From an uncultured Phycisphaerales bacterium (lineage in GTDB: Bacteria; Planctomycetota; Phycisphaerae; Phycisphaerales; SM1A02), in the NCBI GenBank assembly GCA_949373145.1, contig CASICI010000032.1:1-58538 (forward strand): a stretch of DNA of 58,538 nt, read 5' to 3'. Below the pieces are notes generated by a model. That model worked only from the letters and a program-made list of their open reading frames with translations. It was not told the DNA's origin and made no database searches. Below, piece after piece: positions 34,898 to 43,386 of this stretch. How positions within the stretch are numbered: position 1 is the first letter of the stretch; the number at the start of each line of letters is the position of its first letter. The translations under genes were made by a program, and so were the position numbers.

Positions 34898-36613
34898 TCA
34901 GTCTCCTGATGTTTCAGGGAGACGCTCGAGGAGATCCTCGACCGCTCTCTGTAGCTGTGCATCGTGTTCCGATGACTCGTCTTCGGGTGTCTGAAGAACC
35001 ACGAGGTCCGGCATCGCACCATTGTTCTCCATGTCCGTGCCATCGAGAAGGTACCAACCTCGGAACGGTGTTCGAATGGTGGTGCCGTCGATGAGCGAAG
35101 CACGTCCGGTTGAAATCACCGAACCTGTGGTCTGCGTGCCGACGAGAGTTCCGCGATCGAGCGCCTTGAAACCATGGGAGATGATCTCGGCGTTGGAGTA
35201 GCTGTTCTCATTGCAGAGCATGTTCACCGGAAGCACGTACCTCTGGATGAACAGGCGATCCTGTGGATAGCCGTCGGTGCGAGCGGGATCGGCACCACGA
35301 GGGACCGTGTAGGCGTGAGGTCTGGCATCGAGGGAGGCGAACACCCGGTCCGCGGTCCAGCCACCACCGTTGTTTCGAACATCGACGAGAAGTCCGTCCC
35401 TGCCTTCCGCAGCGGCGTAGAGATCTCGCTCGAAGACGTCGAGAGACGCCTGGTCCATCGACTTGATGTGCAGATAGCCGAGACGACCGTCCGAGAGTTC
35501 ATCGACACGGGCGCTGATCGATTCAAGCTGTTCGTCGTAAACGAGGCCTGACTGAGCACCGCTTGAAATGGGCTCGATGAGCGTGAGCATCTCGACCGGA
35601 TCGTCCGAATCATCGGAAGTCCTTCGGATACGAAGAACCACTTCACGACCGACTTTTCCTCTCAGATGACCTTCGACCGTGTCACCGGTCTCGAAGGGCT
35701 CATCATCGATCGAGACGATGACGTCTCCGCTCATCAAGGGCATGGGGCCGATCTCCGCAGGTGACCCGGGAATGACTTCGAGGATCTCGAATCCATCATC
35801 GACGCGATGATGGCGCGTGCCCAGTCGCCCCTGCGACTTGCGAGTCGGGGAGGAGGGTCCCGGCGTTCTGATTCCGGTGTGAGATGCATTCATCTCACCG
35901 AGCATGCGTGCGGCAACCCAGTTGAACTCATCGCTCGTCCAGGCGCGTGACGCGAGCTCGTGGTACTGACTCTTGATCTTCTCCCAGTCGCGCCCCTTCA
36001 TCTCGGGGTGATAGAAGATCATGCCGAAGATCCTCGAGGCCTCGTCGAATTTCCGACTCGACTGTTCTTCAAGATCGAGTTCGATCTGGGCATTGACGGG
36101 AATCGACTTCGCGGTGCCGGATGCCGTGAGCCACCCACCGCTCGATCCCTGGGTCGTGACCTTGTCACCAGACAAGGTGAATTCGCCAAGCGATCCGGAA
36201 CCAAGGCGTTTCGAGCCCTTCCCCTTCCAGTCGACCGACCAGATTCCGGTGGTCCCGGAGCCTCCCCCGGATCTCTGGAACACGATCTGGTCGCCTGCCG
36301 GTGAGACACGTACGGTCTGTTCGTTTCCGGTGAACGAGGTCATTCGATCGAGACGCTTGTAGGCGTCATCAAGAGACGCCGTCCATTCGGTCCTCTTCGC
36401 TCGTCTCAGTGTCGGCATCGTCTTCAGTGTCGGCATCGTCTTCCGAATCTTCGACATCTTCGAGTTCGGGGAGCCATGGATCGATCGGCTTTCGCTTCTT
36501 CGCAATCTTCTTGGCATCCGCGTAGTACTCGTCGAGCTCTGCATCGAGCAGACCGTCGAGCGATCGATCGAGATAGACACGATAGATGTCGTACGCTTCC
36601 TCCTTGCGTTCAC
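34898..36613 (-). CDS. Tricorn-protease homologue, C-terminal part with PDZ and S41 protease (frameshifted)
   Basis: The coding part proper starts near 36385, where the frame joins the N-terminal half after one extra base (possibly in TT or the CTCT run at the joint); the upstream portion of this frame to 36613 is shadow. The real sequence begins DDAYKRLDRMTSFTGNEQTVRVSPAGDQIVF. A PDZ domain (GTRHHRVDDGFEILEVIPGSPAEIGPMPLMSGDVIVSIDD) and a C-terminal S41 tail-specific protease domain follow: LLVDVRNNGGGWTADRVFASL, the nucleophile region NENSYSNAEIISHGFKALDRG, and GTQTTGSVISTG with IRTPFRGWYLLDG. It likely degrades peptides outside the cytoplasm, since the N-terminal half has a Sec signal. Confidence 0.85.
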   Translation of the reverse strand: MNARRKRTTSIVSISIDRSTVCSMQSSTSTTRMPRRLRRSESRSIHGSPNSKMSKIRKTMPTLKTMPTLRRAKRTEWTASLDDAYKRLDRMTSFTGNEQTVRVSPAGDQIVFQRSGGGSGTTGIWSVDWKGKGSKRLGSGSLGEFTLSGDKVTTQGSSGGWLTASGTAKSIPVNAQIELDLEEQSSRKFDEASRIFGMIFYHPEMKGRDWEKIKSQYHELASRAWTSDEFNWVAARMLGEMNASHTGIRTPGPSSPTRKSQGRLGTRHHRVDDGFEILEVIPGSPAEIGPMPLMSGDVIVSIDDEPFETGDTVEGHLRGKVGREVVLRIRRTSDDSDDPVEMLTLIEPISSGAQSGLVYDEQLESISARVDELSDGRLGYLHIKSMDQASLDVFERDLYAAAEGRDGLLVDVRNNGGGWTADRVFASLDARPHAYTVPRGADPARTDGYPQDRLFIQRYVLPVNMLCNENSYSNAEIISHGFKALDRGTLVGTQTTGSVISTGRASLIDGTTIRTPFRGWYLLDGTDMENNGAMPDLVVLQTPEDESSEHDAQLQRAVEDLLERLPETSGD

Positions 36614-38783
36614 TTGAGAAGACCAGGATGCGTCCGTCGGCGGAGAATCTGGGACTCAGATCATTGTCAGGATGCTTCGAAACGTTGACCGCTGAGGCAG
36701 GATCATCGACGGGAACGAACCAGATGTCGTAATTGAAGTCGAGATCGGCCTGGCTGATGGCCAGTGCTCGTGAGTCGGGCGACCAGACGTATTCCGTCCC
36801 GCGATCCCAGCCCTCACGCACCATGGTCTCTTCCCCCGTGGCAAGATCGAGCAGCAGGACATCGCCTCGTTCCTGACGCACGGCAAGCATGCGACCATCG
36901 GGAGATGGTTTCGGGTCACTGATGTTGCGGTCATCGACCAGAACTTCGGAGATCTCGAATCGGAGCGCATCGTGCCAACGATCGGGATCAAGTCTCGGGT
37001 TCTCTTCTTGCTCTTCGGGTTCTTCGGCCGCTTCGGATTCGGTCTCAACAGGCTCGTCACCGGAAGACGCATCGGCTTCCTCCTCGGCGACGCGGGTCGC
37101 GGTGAACTCGACCGGGCCCTGAACGGCATCGACCTGACCGGTGATGCGTCCATCGACCAGGGTCCCCTTGAAGGGAATGCGCATGCTGCTGTCGAGAATC
37201 ACCTCTCCGGAAAGGGCTCCGGTGTCAGGATCGAACGAGACGGTCCCTTCACCCTTGATGGTGTCAGTGGCCTCGAAGAGAAACACCAGACCGCCGGAGG
37301 CCTGAGACTCGAAGGTCAGAGAGACCGAGACCATGCCGGTTCCCGGGATGTCGCATCGAGCGACCCACGCGCCCGTGATGTCGTCTGATCCACTGTCGGC
37401 GTCGGGTTTCGATTTCTTCGATGCAGGAACATCCGACTTCGCATTCAGTGCGGGCTTCGCCGCCCCCTTGGCCTTGACCTTCATCTCCGACATGTCCGAC
37501 ATGTCCGACAAGTCCTTGGAATCGGAGTCCTTTTCATCGGAGGATTCTTCGGGATTGGTGGTGTTGCGCCATTCTTCCTGGAGTTCCTCTCTGGTGAGAG
37601 TGACCTCGGCGGCGTAGATTCCGTCCGATCCATCTTCGTCACTGGTGAAGTAGAGACGGAGGCCGTCAGGGCTCCAGCTGATCGAACGATCATGTGCCAG
37701 GGACTGGGTGATTCGGCGCGTCGGGCTTCCATCTGCAACGTTTCGAACCCAGACATCTCCATACGCCACGACCGCCATCACCTTGCCGTCCGGGCTGAGT
37801 TCAGCCTCGGTCACCATGTTCGAGACGTTCTTGGGGATCACTCGATCCAATCCATCGGTGTTGGCCTCGATTGAAATCGGTCTCATCTCGGACGAATTCG
37901 GGGAGCCTTCGAGATCGAGAGCGTACAGACGATCCCAGTTCTGGATGACGACGCGACGCCCATCGGCGGACACGTCGAAGTCGGTCACGTCGTGCTCGGT
38001 GAAGTTGGTCAGCCGTTCGGCCATCTCGACTCCGGGAACGATGGACTGGCGATACAGATTGACGGCGCCAAGTTCTCGATCGGAGAGAAAGAGCATCGTG
38101 TCATCATCGAGCCAATGCGCGTATCCATCGTTGCCCTCCCAAGTCGTGAGTTGGACGAAGCCGTCTTCAGGAGAATGCAACCAGACGTCACGGGTGCCAG
38201 CGCCACGCTTGCCGCGTCGTGTCCATGAAGTCACGCCGCGTTCGAAAAGAACTCTTGATCCGTCGGGACTGCGTTGGGCGGCGGTGCCGAAGGCATCGTG
38301 GACGCGTCTGGGCTGACCACCCTCGAGTGAGACCTCGTACGGACGACTGCCTCGATAGAAATCATTTTCAAACCGACCGTCGAAGATCACCGAGGGAGCA
38401 CCGTCGGGACCAGTCGCGAAGTCGGAGAGAATCGTGCTGGTGTCGCCCTGAACGAGTTGACGCAGACCATCGCCATCAGGATCGATGGACCAGATGTTCC
38501 TGTACCCGTCTCGATCGCTTTCGAAGACAAGCCCCGAACCATCTGGATTCCAGGCCGATCGTGAATCGATCCCGGGATGCGATGTCAGCCGCATGGCCTT
38601 TCCACCGTCGATGCCGACACGCCAGAGATCACCTCGCCACGAAAACACGACATCCTCTCCATCGGGAGAGAGCGATGGGTATCTGGGAAGATCGACGTCC
38701 TCCGCGGTGGCAGTGGGCGCCAGAGCCGACAGCGTGAGGAGAAAGGCGGGCAGCAGGAAAAAGGCACGGCTCGAAAGGGACAT
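36369..38783 (-). CDS. Tricorn-protease homologue, N-terminal beta-propeller part (frameshifted)
   Basis: About 804 residues from the ATG at 38783 (GGAG upstream) with a Sec signal (MSLSSRAFFLLPAFLLTLSALAPTATA). Repeated beta-propeller blades follow (PSLSPDGEDVVFSWRGDLWRV, SAWNPDGSGLVFESDRDGYRN, AELSPDGKVMAVVAYGDVWV, ISWSPDGLRLYFTSDEDG). Near 426-435 is the micro-repeat MSDMSDMSEM, then a lipocalin-like beta domain (about 466-570, DDITGAWVARCD...GPVEFTATRV) inserted among the blades and flanked by acidic linkers. The final acidic stretch with an 18-base direct repeat (36407-36442) precedes the frameshift. A second set of blades (ISDPKPSPDGRMLAVRQERG, LSPRFSADGRILVFSSER) ends the half. Confidence 0.87.
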   Translation of the reverse strand: MSLSSRAFFLLPAFLLTLSALAPTATAEDVDLPRYPSLSPDGEDVVFSWRGDLWRVGIDGGKAMRLTSHPGIDSRSAWNPDGSGLVFESDRDGYRNIWSIDPDGDGLRQLVQGDTSTILSDFATGPDGAPSVIFDGRFENDFYRGSRPYEVSLEGGQPRRVHDAFGTAAQRSPDGSRVLFERGVTSWTRRGKRGAGTRDVWLHSPEDGFVQLTTWEGNDGYAHWLDDDTMLFLSDRELGAVNLYRQSIVPGVEMAERLTNFTEHDVTDFDVSADGRRVVIQNWDRLYALDLEGSPNSSEMRPISIEANTDGLDRVIPKNVSNMVTEAELSPDGKVMAVVAYGDVWVRNVADGSPTRRITQSLAHDRSISWSPDGLRLYFTSDEDGSDGIYAAEVTLTREELQEEWRNTTNPEESSDEKDSDSKDLSDMSDMSEMKVKAKGAAKPALNAKSDVPASKKSKPDADSGSDDITGAWVARCDIPGTGMVSVSLTFESQASGGLVFLFEATDTIKGEGTVSFDPDTGALSGEVILDSSMRIPFKGTLVDGRITGQVDAVQGPVEFTATRVAEEEADASSGDEPVETESEAAEEPEEQEENPRLDPDRWHDALRFEISEVLVDDRNISDPKPSPDGRMLAVRQERGDVLLLDLATGEETMVREGWDRGTEYVWSPDSRALAISQADLDFNYDIWFVPVDDPASAVNVSKHPDNDLSPRFSADGRILVFSSERKEEAYDIYRVYLDRSLDGLLDAELDEYYADAKKIAKKRKPIDPWLPELEDVEDSEDDADTEDDADTETSEEDRMDGVS
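36407..36442. repeat. Two-copy 18-bp tandem repeat in tricorn-homologue gene
   Basis: CAGTGTCGGCATCGTCTT occurs exactly twice back to back (36407-36424 and 36425-36442), coding for the acidic DDADTE repeat. It lies about 30 bases from the frame break in the gene, so slippage in this stretch may be involved. Confidence 0.9.
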
Positions 38784-39011
38784 TGAATGACTCCGAAATG
38801 CGACTGATAAAGAGGGGTTCAGGACAAGTGTAGCCGCGCGGCGAAATTTGAGATATCTCATTTCCAGGGGTCCAGCTGGCCCTGAAAACACGTGAATGCG
38901 AGGATCGTTCCGTTTGTACCGGCACGTCCGGGGTGTAGAAGGGGCCCAGAATCCAAATGGCCGAAAGAAACAGGGCTCATGGTCCGAAGACATGGTCAGG
39001 AGGACATTCAA

Positions 39012-39260
39012 ATGAGTCAATGGAAGAATAAAGAACGAAATCAACGCGTGAGGGACATTCTCAGCGTGATGGACAAATCGATCGATCGAGCTCGTGCAAA
39101 GCGCGAAGAAAACCGATCCCCCCAGATGGGTGGGGGCGCCTTGAAAGGGATCGGCAGCAGGTTGGTCAAGGAAGAAGGCGAGCCAAGGCTCCCATCGTCG
39201 ATGTTCGATCGATCAGGGCCGATTTTGAAGGCCACCCCGAAGTCGACGAATACCGACTGA
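39012..39260 (+). CDS. Small highly charged protein (82 aa)
   Basis: The ATG at 39012 is preceded by AGGAGG nine bases upstream, a near-ideal ribosome site, which also decides it over the longer frame from 38892. The product is strongly basic-acidic mixed (MSQWKNKERNQRVRDILSVM then DRARAKREENRSPQMGGG) with a predicted helix and a Gly/Pro-rich tail. No domain recognised and no signal peptide. Divergent from the tricorn homologue and 131 bases before the methyltransferase gene. Confidence 0.6.
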   Translation: MSQWKNKERNQRVRDILSVMDKSIDRARAKREENRSPQMGGGALKGIGSRLVKEEGEPRLPSSMFDRSGPILKATPKSTNTD

Positions 39261-39391
39261 CCCGGGGGGTCCCCACGTCGGAACATGATGAATGATGATC
39301 GGCAAGCGATCAGGGTCCCTGAGGGGTGGATCCTGTTCGTCTTGTCGCTTGGTTCGCTATGATCATCTCTGGTTTTTCAGGAGATCAAGAC

Positions 39392-40018
39392 GTGTCGTTC
39401 ATTTCAGAAGCACTCAAGAATTCATACCACACCGGTTCGGTCTGGCCTTCATCACGAGCGCTGGCCCTCTCGATCACGAAGAGCTTTCGAGAGAAATCCG
39501 GTCCAAGAAAGATCCTGGAAGTCGGCCCCGGCAGCGGACCGTTCACCAAGGTCATCCTTGAATCGCTTCGATCAGATGACGAATATCATCTCGTCGAGAT
39601 CAATGAGGCGTTCTGCAAGGACCTGCAGACGAGATTCATCGATCCGTATCTCTCGCAGCCCGGCGAATCAGCCAAGGTCGAACTCCATCAAGGTGCCATC
39701 GAGGAAGTCACGCTTCCATCGGCCTTCGATTTCACGGTTTGCGGCCTCCCATTCAACAACTTCCCCCCCACTGTCACCAGATCGATCTTTCGTCAGCTTC
39801 TGGATCTGACCCGAACGACCGGTGATCTCGCCTACTTCGAGTACGCAGCCGTCAGAAAGATGAGAGGCGCCGTCGTGGGAAGTGATGGACGAGCCAAGAT
39901 CAAGCGCATCGACGCCCATGGAAAATCGATGCTGAAGCGCTTCAACGGGCATCGGGAATTCGTGTTCGGGAACCTCCCGCCAGCCTATGTCATAAGGCTC
40001 TGCGGCATTGGCTCCTGA
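39392..40018 (+). CDS. Class I SAM methyltransferase, PmtA/KsgA-like
   Basis: A 208-residue protein. GTG at 39392 has AGGAG nine bases upstream; the longer frame to 39326 lacks one. Motif I is LEVGPGSGPFT (42-52), the acidic loop EINEAF is near 69-74 and the substrate motif is CGLPFNNFPP (118-127), which resembles the NLPY-like motif of KsgA-type rRNA methylases and the corresponding motif of phospholipid N-methyltransferases (PmtA). The length is right for PmtA-like enzymes, which would methylate phosphatidylethanolamine toward phosphatidylcholine. I favour lipid over rRNA methylation, but this is inference. Confidence 0.75.
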   Translation: MSFISEALKNSYHTGSVWPSSRALALSITKSFREKSGPRKILEVGPGSGPFTKVILESLRSDDEYHLVEINEAFCKDLQTRFIDPYLSQPGESAKVELHQGAIEEVTLPSAFDFTVCGLPFNNFPPTVTRSIFRQLLDLTRTTGDLAYFEYAAVRKMRGAVVGSDGRAKIKRIDAHGKSMLKRFNGHREFVFGNLPPAYVIRLCGIGS

Positions 40019-40054
40019 ATCGCGTGAAGGCCGTGAAGACGCTTTCCAAGCGTG

Positions 40055-40089
40055 AAAAACGGCCCACCTCCGGTGATCGAAGATGGGCC
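40055..40089 (-). terminator. Rho-independent terminator after EF-hand repeat protein gene
   Basis: On the minus strand GGCCCATCT pairs with AGGTGGGCC (9 bp with one wobble) across an 11-base loop, followed by GTTTTT. It lies 49 bases past the stop at 40138 and is convergent with the methyltransferase gene. Confidence 0.65.
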
Positions 40090-40137
40090 ATGCCCACTAC
40101 AGTGTGGAACGACTCGTTCATGTGTGGCGGATCGAAG

Positions 40138-40947
40138 TCAGCGCCGTGAGACCTGCACCTCGCGTGCCCCGGACTTCGAACTCTTTCCGTAGAGTTCCAG
40201 AAGATCCATGGTCACGGTCTTGGATTCGAAGGTGCCCAGACGAAGACCGTCGATGACTTGATTGATGTTGACGGGTGCCTGTTCAGCAAAGCCCATCTCA
40301 TTGAGAATGTCGAACACCTGCTGCGAAACGGGACTGACTTCCACGGGCTCGACTTCGGATTGAGTCACCCCGGAGAGACCTGACAGAAGCATGGCAAGAT
40401 CACTTCCGGAGGTCGTGCCATCGACATCGAGGTCGGAAGACTCATTGGCGGTGCCCCAATTATCCAGAATGGACTGGAGAGGACTTTGATTTTCCGCCGT
40501 CGGCTGGACAAAAGTGATGTCGTTGAAGGATGAGTCGTCACCGAGCGAGAGCGCGAGATCGAGACCATCAACGATGTAGTCACCATTCAAATCACCAGTG
40601 GAATGGCCCACCGTACCCCACTGTGATTGGATGTCTTCAGCGGAACCAGGCGCAGGTGGCCCGGCGGGTTGACCCATTCCGAGAAACATCGAAAGGTCAA
40701 GACCGTCGACGGAGCCGCTGTTGTCGATGTCATAGGCGGAATCACTCGACCCCCAGGCCGCGAAGAAGTCGTCAAGATTGACTTCGTTCATGGTGCCGAC
40801 ACAGCCCTCGTGATACACCTCGGCCGAAGACATGACTTCGGTGAAGGCGTTCGCCTGAGCGGGAGAGCCGCCCTGCCCACCGCCGGTCGGCGGAATGCGA
40901 GTGGCAGAATCTGGGAGGGGAATTCCAACGACGTTCGGATTGATCAT
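40138..40947 (-). CDS. Protein with tandem dockerin-like EF-hand repeats and no signal peptide
   Basis: A 269-residue protein with AGGAG eight bases before its ATG. The N-terminus (MINPNVVGIPLPDSATRIPPTGG) has no signal peptide. It then contains at least three repeats of a module with a WG...D-x-D-x-x-G-x-V-x-G-x-D-L core (AYDIDNSGSVDGLDLSMFLG, TGDLNGDYIVDGLDLALSLG, SSDLDVDGTTSGSDLAMLLSG), each about 50-60 residues, and a possible fourth degenerate copy (VFDILNEMGF). The D-x-D/N-x-x-G loops look calcium-binding and resemble type I dockerins. The tail is basic (SKSGAREVQVSRR). The rlmE gene follows on the same strand upstream. No cohesin or scaffoldin in the window. Confidence 0.8.
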   Translation of the reverse strand: MINPNVVGIPLPDSATRIPPTGGGQGGSPAQANAFTEVMSSAEVYHEGCVGTMNEVNLDDFFAAWGSSDSAYDIDNSGSVDGLDLSMFLGMGQPAGPPAPGSAEDIQSQWGTVGHSTGDLNGDYIVDGLDLALSLGDDSSFNDITFVQPTAENQSPLQSILDNWGTANESSDLDVDGTTSGSDLAMLLSGLSGVTQSEVEPVEVSPVSQQVFDILNEMGFAEQAPVNINQVIDGLRLGTFESKTVTMDLLELYGKSSKSGAREVQVSRR

Positions 40948-41116
40948 GAGCGTGCTCCTGTGTTCACTTCACAGAAGAGACATGCAAACCGTGGGCCAGA
41001 TGAAAAAACCTCTCTGAGTGATCAGCAAAGCGGCATGGACCCGACCGGGGTCGAGCGGGCGCAGGAACTGCATCGCACAAAAGCGCAAAGTCTGCGTGAA
41101 ACCGCTCAGACGAAGC

Positions 41117-41761
41117 TCAACCCCAACCCGAGGGGCGTGGTGGTGCCAGGGCTCGATCAGGTTGTTCCACTTCAGGGTCGGAACCCTTGAAGCCAGTGCA
41201 GATGATGAAGATTTCCACGGACTCCGAGCGTGATGCGGAGGGTTTGAAGCCCTTGGCTTTCTCGAACATCCGACCACATCGGTGGAGGAGATCCGAATAG
41301 GCCTCCCCTTCGAAGACCTTCATCACGCAATTTCCACCTTTTCGAAGCCAGAGTGGAAGCCGATCGAGCAGTTCATCGCAGAGTCGAGCGGATCGAAACT
41401 GATCCGCTGAGGGTGTGCCAGTGGTGTCAGGAGCCATGTCCGAAATCACGACATCGGCCTTCGACCCCAGAATGGAGAGAACGTCGGTGGTTCGAGTGTC
41501 TCCCTCGATCAAGGTGACGTTGTCGGCGAGCCCATGGGGAGCAATGACCTTGAGGTCGATCCCCAGGACGCGTCCCCGGGAACCCACTCGGGACGAGGCC
41601 ACTTGCAACCAGGAACCGGGCGCAGCGCCGCAGTCGATGACCAGATCACCCTTGCCGATCAGACGTCGCCGATCGTCGATTTCAATCAGCTTGTAGGCTG
41701 CACGGGAACGATAGCCTTCTCGCCGAGCCCTCTTGAAGAAATGATCGTTGACCTCTTTCAT
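41117..41761 (-). CDS. rlmE: 23S rRNA 2'-O-ribose methyltransferase RlmE (FtsJ)
   Basis: A 214-residue SAM enzyme methylating a uridine of the 23S rRNA A loop during large-subunit assembly. The SAM motif is IDCGAAPGSWLQVA (42-55) and the catalytic tetrad K24 (RAAYKLIEID), D108 (ISDMAPDTTG), K148 (VMKVFEGE) and E183 (SESVEIFI) is complete. An extra Pro-rich tail of about 20 residues (DPEVEQPDRALAPPRPSGWG) extends the normal C-terminus. Divergent from the zinc-ribbon gene at 41791 with 29 bases between starts. Confidence 0.95.
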   Translation of the reverse strand: MKEVNDHFFKRARREGYRSRAAYKLIEIDDRRRLIGKGDLVIDCGAAPGSWLQVASSRVGSRGRVLGIDLKVIAPHGLADNVTLIEGDTRTTDVLSILGSKADVVISDMAPDTTGTPSADQFRSARLCDELLDRLPLWLRKGGNCVMKVFEGEAYSDLLHRCGRMFEKAKGFKPSASRSESVEIFIICTGFKGSDPEVEQPDRALAPPRPSGWG

Positions 41762-41790
41762 GCATTGAGGGTATTCGATCAGGAAGAAAC

Positions 41791-42369
41791 ATGATGGATC
41801 ATCAGCTGGAGAAATGTCTCGGATGCGCCTACGAACTCAAAGGGCACGCTTCGGCGGGAGTGTGCCCGGAGTGCGGAAGAACCTACGGCGATGATCTGGT
41901 TCTGATCGGACGAGGACGACCCACGAACAGTCTGGTCGTGACATCACTCTTCCCGGCCGGGTTGACGCTGCTGGGCATCGTCCTGTTGTTGCTCTCCAGG
42001 TTTTCAGGTGCGGAGTTGCTTGTGGCACTGGTCCCCCTTCTGATCGGCCTCCGCGGGCTGACCAGAGCTCGACGAATTCACAAGGCCCGCGTGAAATGGG
42101 GCGGCGAAATTCAATGGGTCGTGGGCGAGGACGGAATCAGGGTTCGCCGAGGACTGAAGACCGAATTGAAGGTGCTGGGGTGGCGTCAGATCTCGAACAT
42201 CAAACCGAAGAGAAATCTTGGATTCAATGCGATACGAGGCCTCAGAATAACCCGCACGTTCCTGAGCATCGACACCTTTCGCTACAGATCGCCGCCGATC
42301 TGGCTTGGGAGGATGAGCAAGGAAGAAATCCTCGACCTGCGACGCCAGGTGCTTTCGAAACGACCCTGA
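41791..42369 (+). CDS. Zinc-ribbon membrane protein (192 aa)
   Basis: N-terminal zinc ribbon CLGCAYELKGHASAGVCPECG (four Cys in CxxC...CxxC, residues 9-29) followed by two close membrane segments (about residues 48-88) and a beta-rich cytoplasmic domain (EIQWVVGEDGIRVRRGLKTELKVLGWRQISNI, reminiscent of PH-like bacterial domains). The family is undescribed to my knowledge but recurs in this window at 52262 and, reordered, at 21272. Ribosome site AGGAAG close to the ATG. Its stop is 1 base from that of the convergent lipoprotein gene. Confidence 0.65.
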   Translation: MMDHQLEKCLGCAYELKGHASAGVCPECGRTYGDDLVLIGRGRPTNSLVVTSLFPAGLTLLGIVLLLLSRFSGAELLVALVPLLIGLRGLTRARRIHKARVKWGGEIQWVVGEDGIRVRRGLKTELKVLGWRQISNIKPKRNLGFNAIRGLRITRTFLSIDTFRYRSPPIWLGRMSKEEILDLRRQVLSKRP

Positions 42370-42370
42370 T

Positions 42371-43225
42371 TCAGCGGATCGGACCATAGCTCGTGGGATC
42401 AGGCACCACCGCGATTCGGATGTCGCCTTCACTGGCTCGAAGAAGAATCGGATTGTCGCCGTCATTCAGTTGAGCATTGATGGTGTCATCACGCGGAGCC
42501 TGGCTGACATAACGCCAACGACCTTCAGGGACCCAGATCTCGATGTTTCCATCGATCACTTCGACATCGAACAGACCCGATGAGTTTCCGGGAACGCGGT
42601 AGTCGACGTTGCCTTCGACCACGAGAATGGTGCTGGCATCGACGAGGGGGTGGTTGGAGGCAATGGTGACGTCACCCATGTTCGTCTTGACATCGACCGG
42701 TCCGGTGTTGTTTCGAATAGAAACGTCCCCGTTGGTGGTGTGAACCGTCACACGATCAAGATCGGGGGTTTCGATGCGCAGATGTGCCCGCATGAACCAG
42801 GGTTCAGGCCCCACGAAGTCCACGTTGACACGAAGTGTTTCCACTGGCCCCGGACCGGGGGTGAGCTCTGCGGTCCAATCGACGTATTCCAATGCCTGCC
42901 GAGGCTCGGTGCCTCTGAGGTAGCCATGTTGCGAGACACGTGTCACTTGAATGGTGGTGACCTCGAGTTTGGGATTCGCATGCACGGTGACATCACCTGC
43001 AAAGGAATCAACGACGACATCGATGGGGCCGCGTGCGCGAAACTGAGTGATTCCGTCATCAGCCACATAGTGGCCCTGAATGCTCGAAAACAGGCTGCTA
43101 CCGGTCGAACTCACCACCCGCTCTGGATGGTTCGCGCCGGTACAACCGGAGAACAGACAGGTCAGAATCACGCCCACCAGTGAGGCAGAGGACATGAACG
43201 AAATCGAAGGGAGGGAGCGCAGCAT
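42371..43225 (-). CDS. DUF4097-like envelope lipoprotein
   Basis: A 284-residue protein beginning MLRSLPSISFMSSASLVGVILTCLFSGCTG, lipobox LFSGC. The ATG at 43225 has AGGA eight bases upstream; the frame is open to 43357. The mature part is a right-handed parallel-beta type repeat with short strands (ARGPIDVVVDSFAGDVTVHANPK, VTVHTTNGDVSIRNNTGPVDVKTNMGDVTIAS, FDVEVIDGNIEIWVPEG, LLRASEGDIRIAVVP) of the DUF4097/DUF2807 style. Such proteins are usually exported and often found beside sigma/anti-sigma genes, but not here. Function unknown. Confidence 0.75.
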   Translation of the reverse strand: MLRSLPSISFMSSASLVGVILTCLFSGCTGANHPERVVSSTGSSLFSSIQGHYVADDGITQFRARGPIDVVVDSFAGDVTVHANPKLEVTTIQVTRVSQHGYLRGTEPRQALEYVDWTAELTPGPGPVETLRVNVDFVGPEPWFMRAHLRIETPDLDRVTVHTTNGDVSIRNNTGPVDVKTNMGDVTIASNHPLVDASTILVVEGNVDYRVPGNSSGLFDVEVIDGNIEIWVPEGRWRYVSQAPRDDTINAQLNDGDNPILLRASEGDIRIAVVPDPTSYGPIR

Positions 43226-43386
43226 TGTCATCTTCCTGCTTGACCCCTGAACGGGGCATGCGGTTGAGTGATCGGGAACTCGAAAAGGAGCGTTCTCCAT
43301 GCCTCTATCGGCAACTGTCGGGTCCGGGCTGTGTGTAAATTCGCACCCCGAGTCCATGAAGGGTGTACTTTAAGGGCCAAGGGACC

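Noticed and set aside
40138-40947. Cellulosome scaffold component
   Set aside because: No cohesin domain, no signal peptide and no adjacent carbohydrate-active enzyme; only dockerin-like repeats are present.
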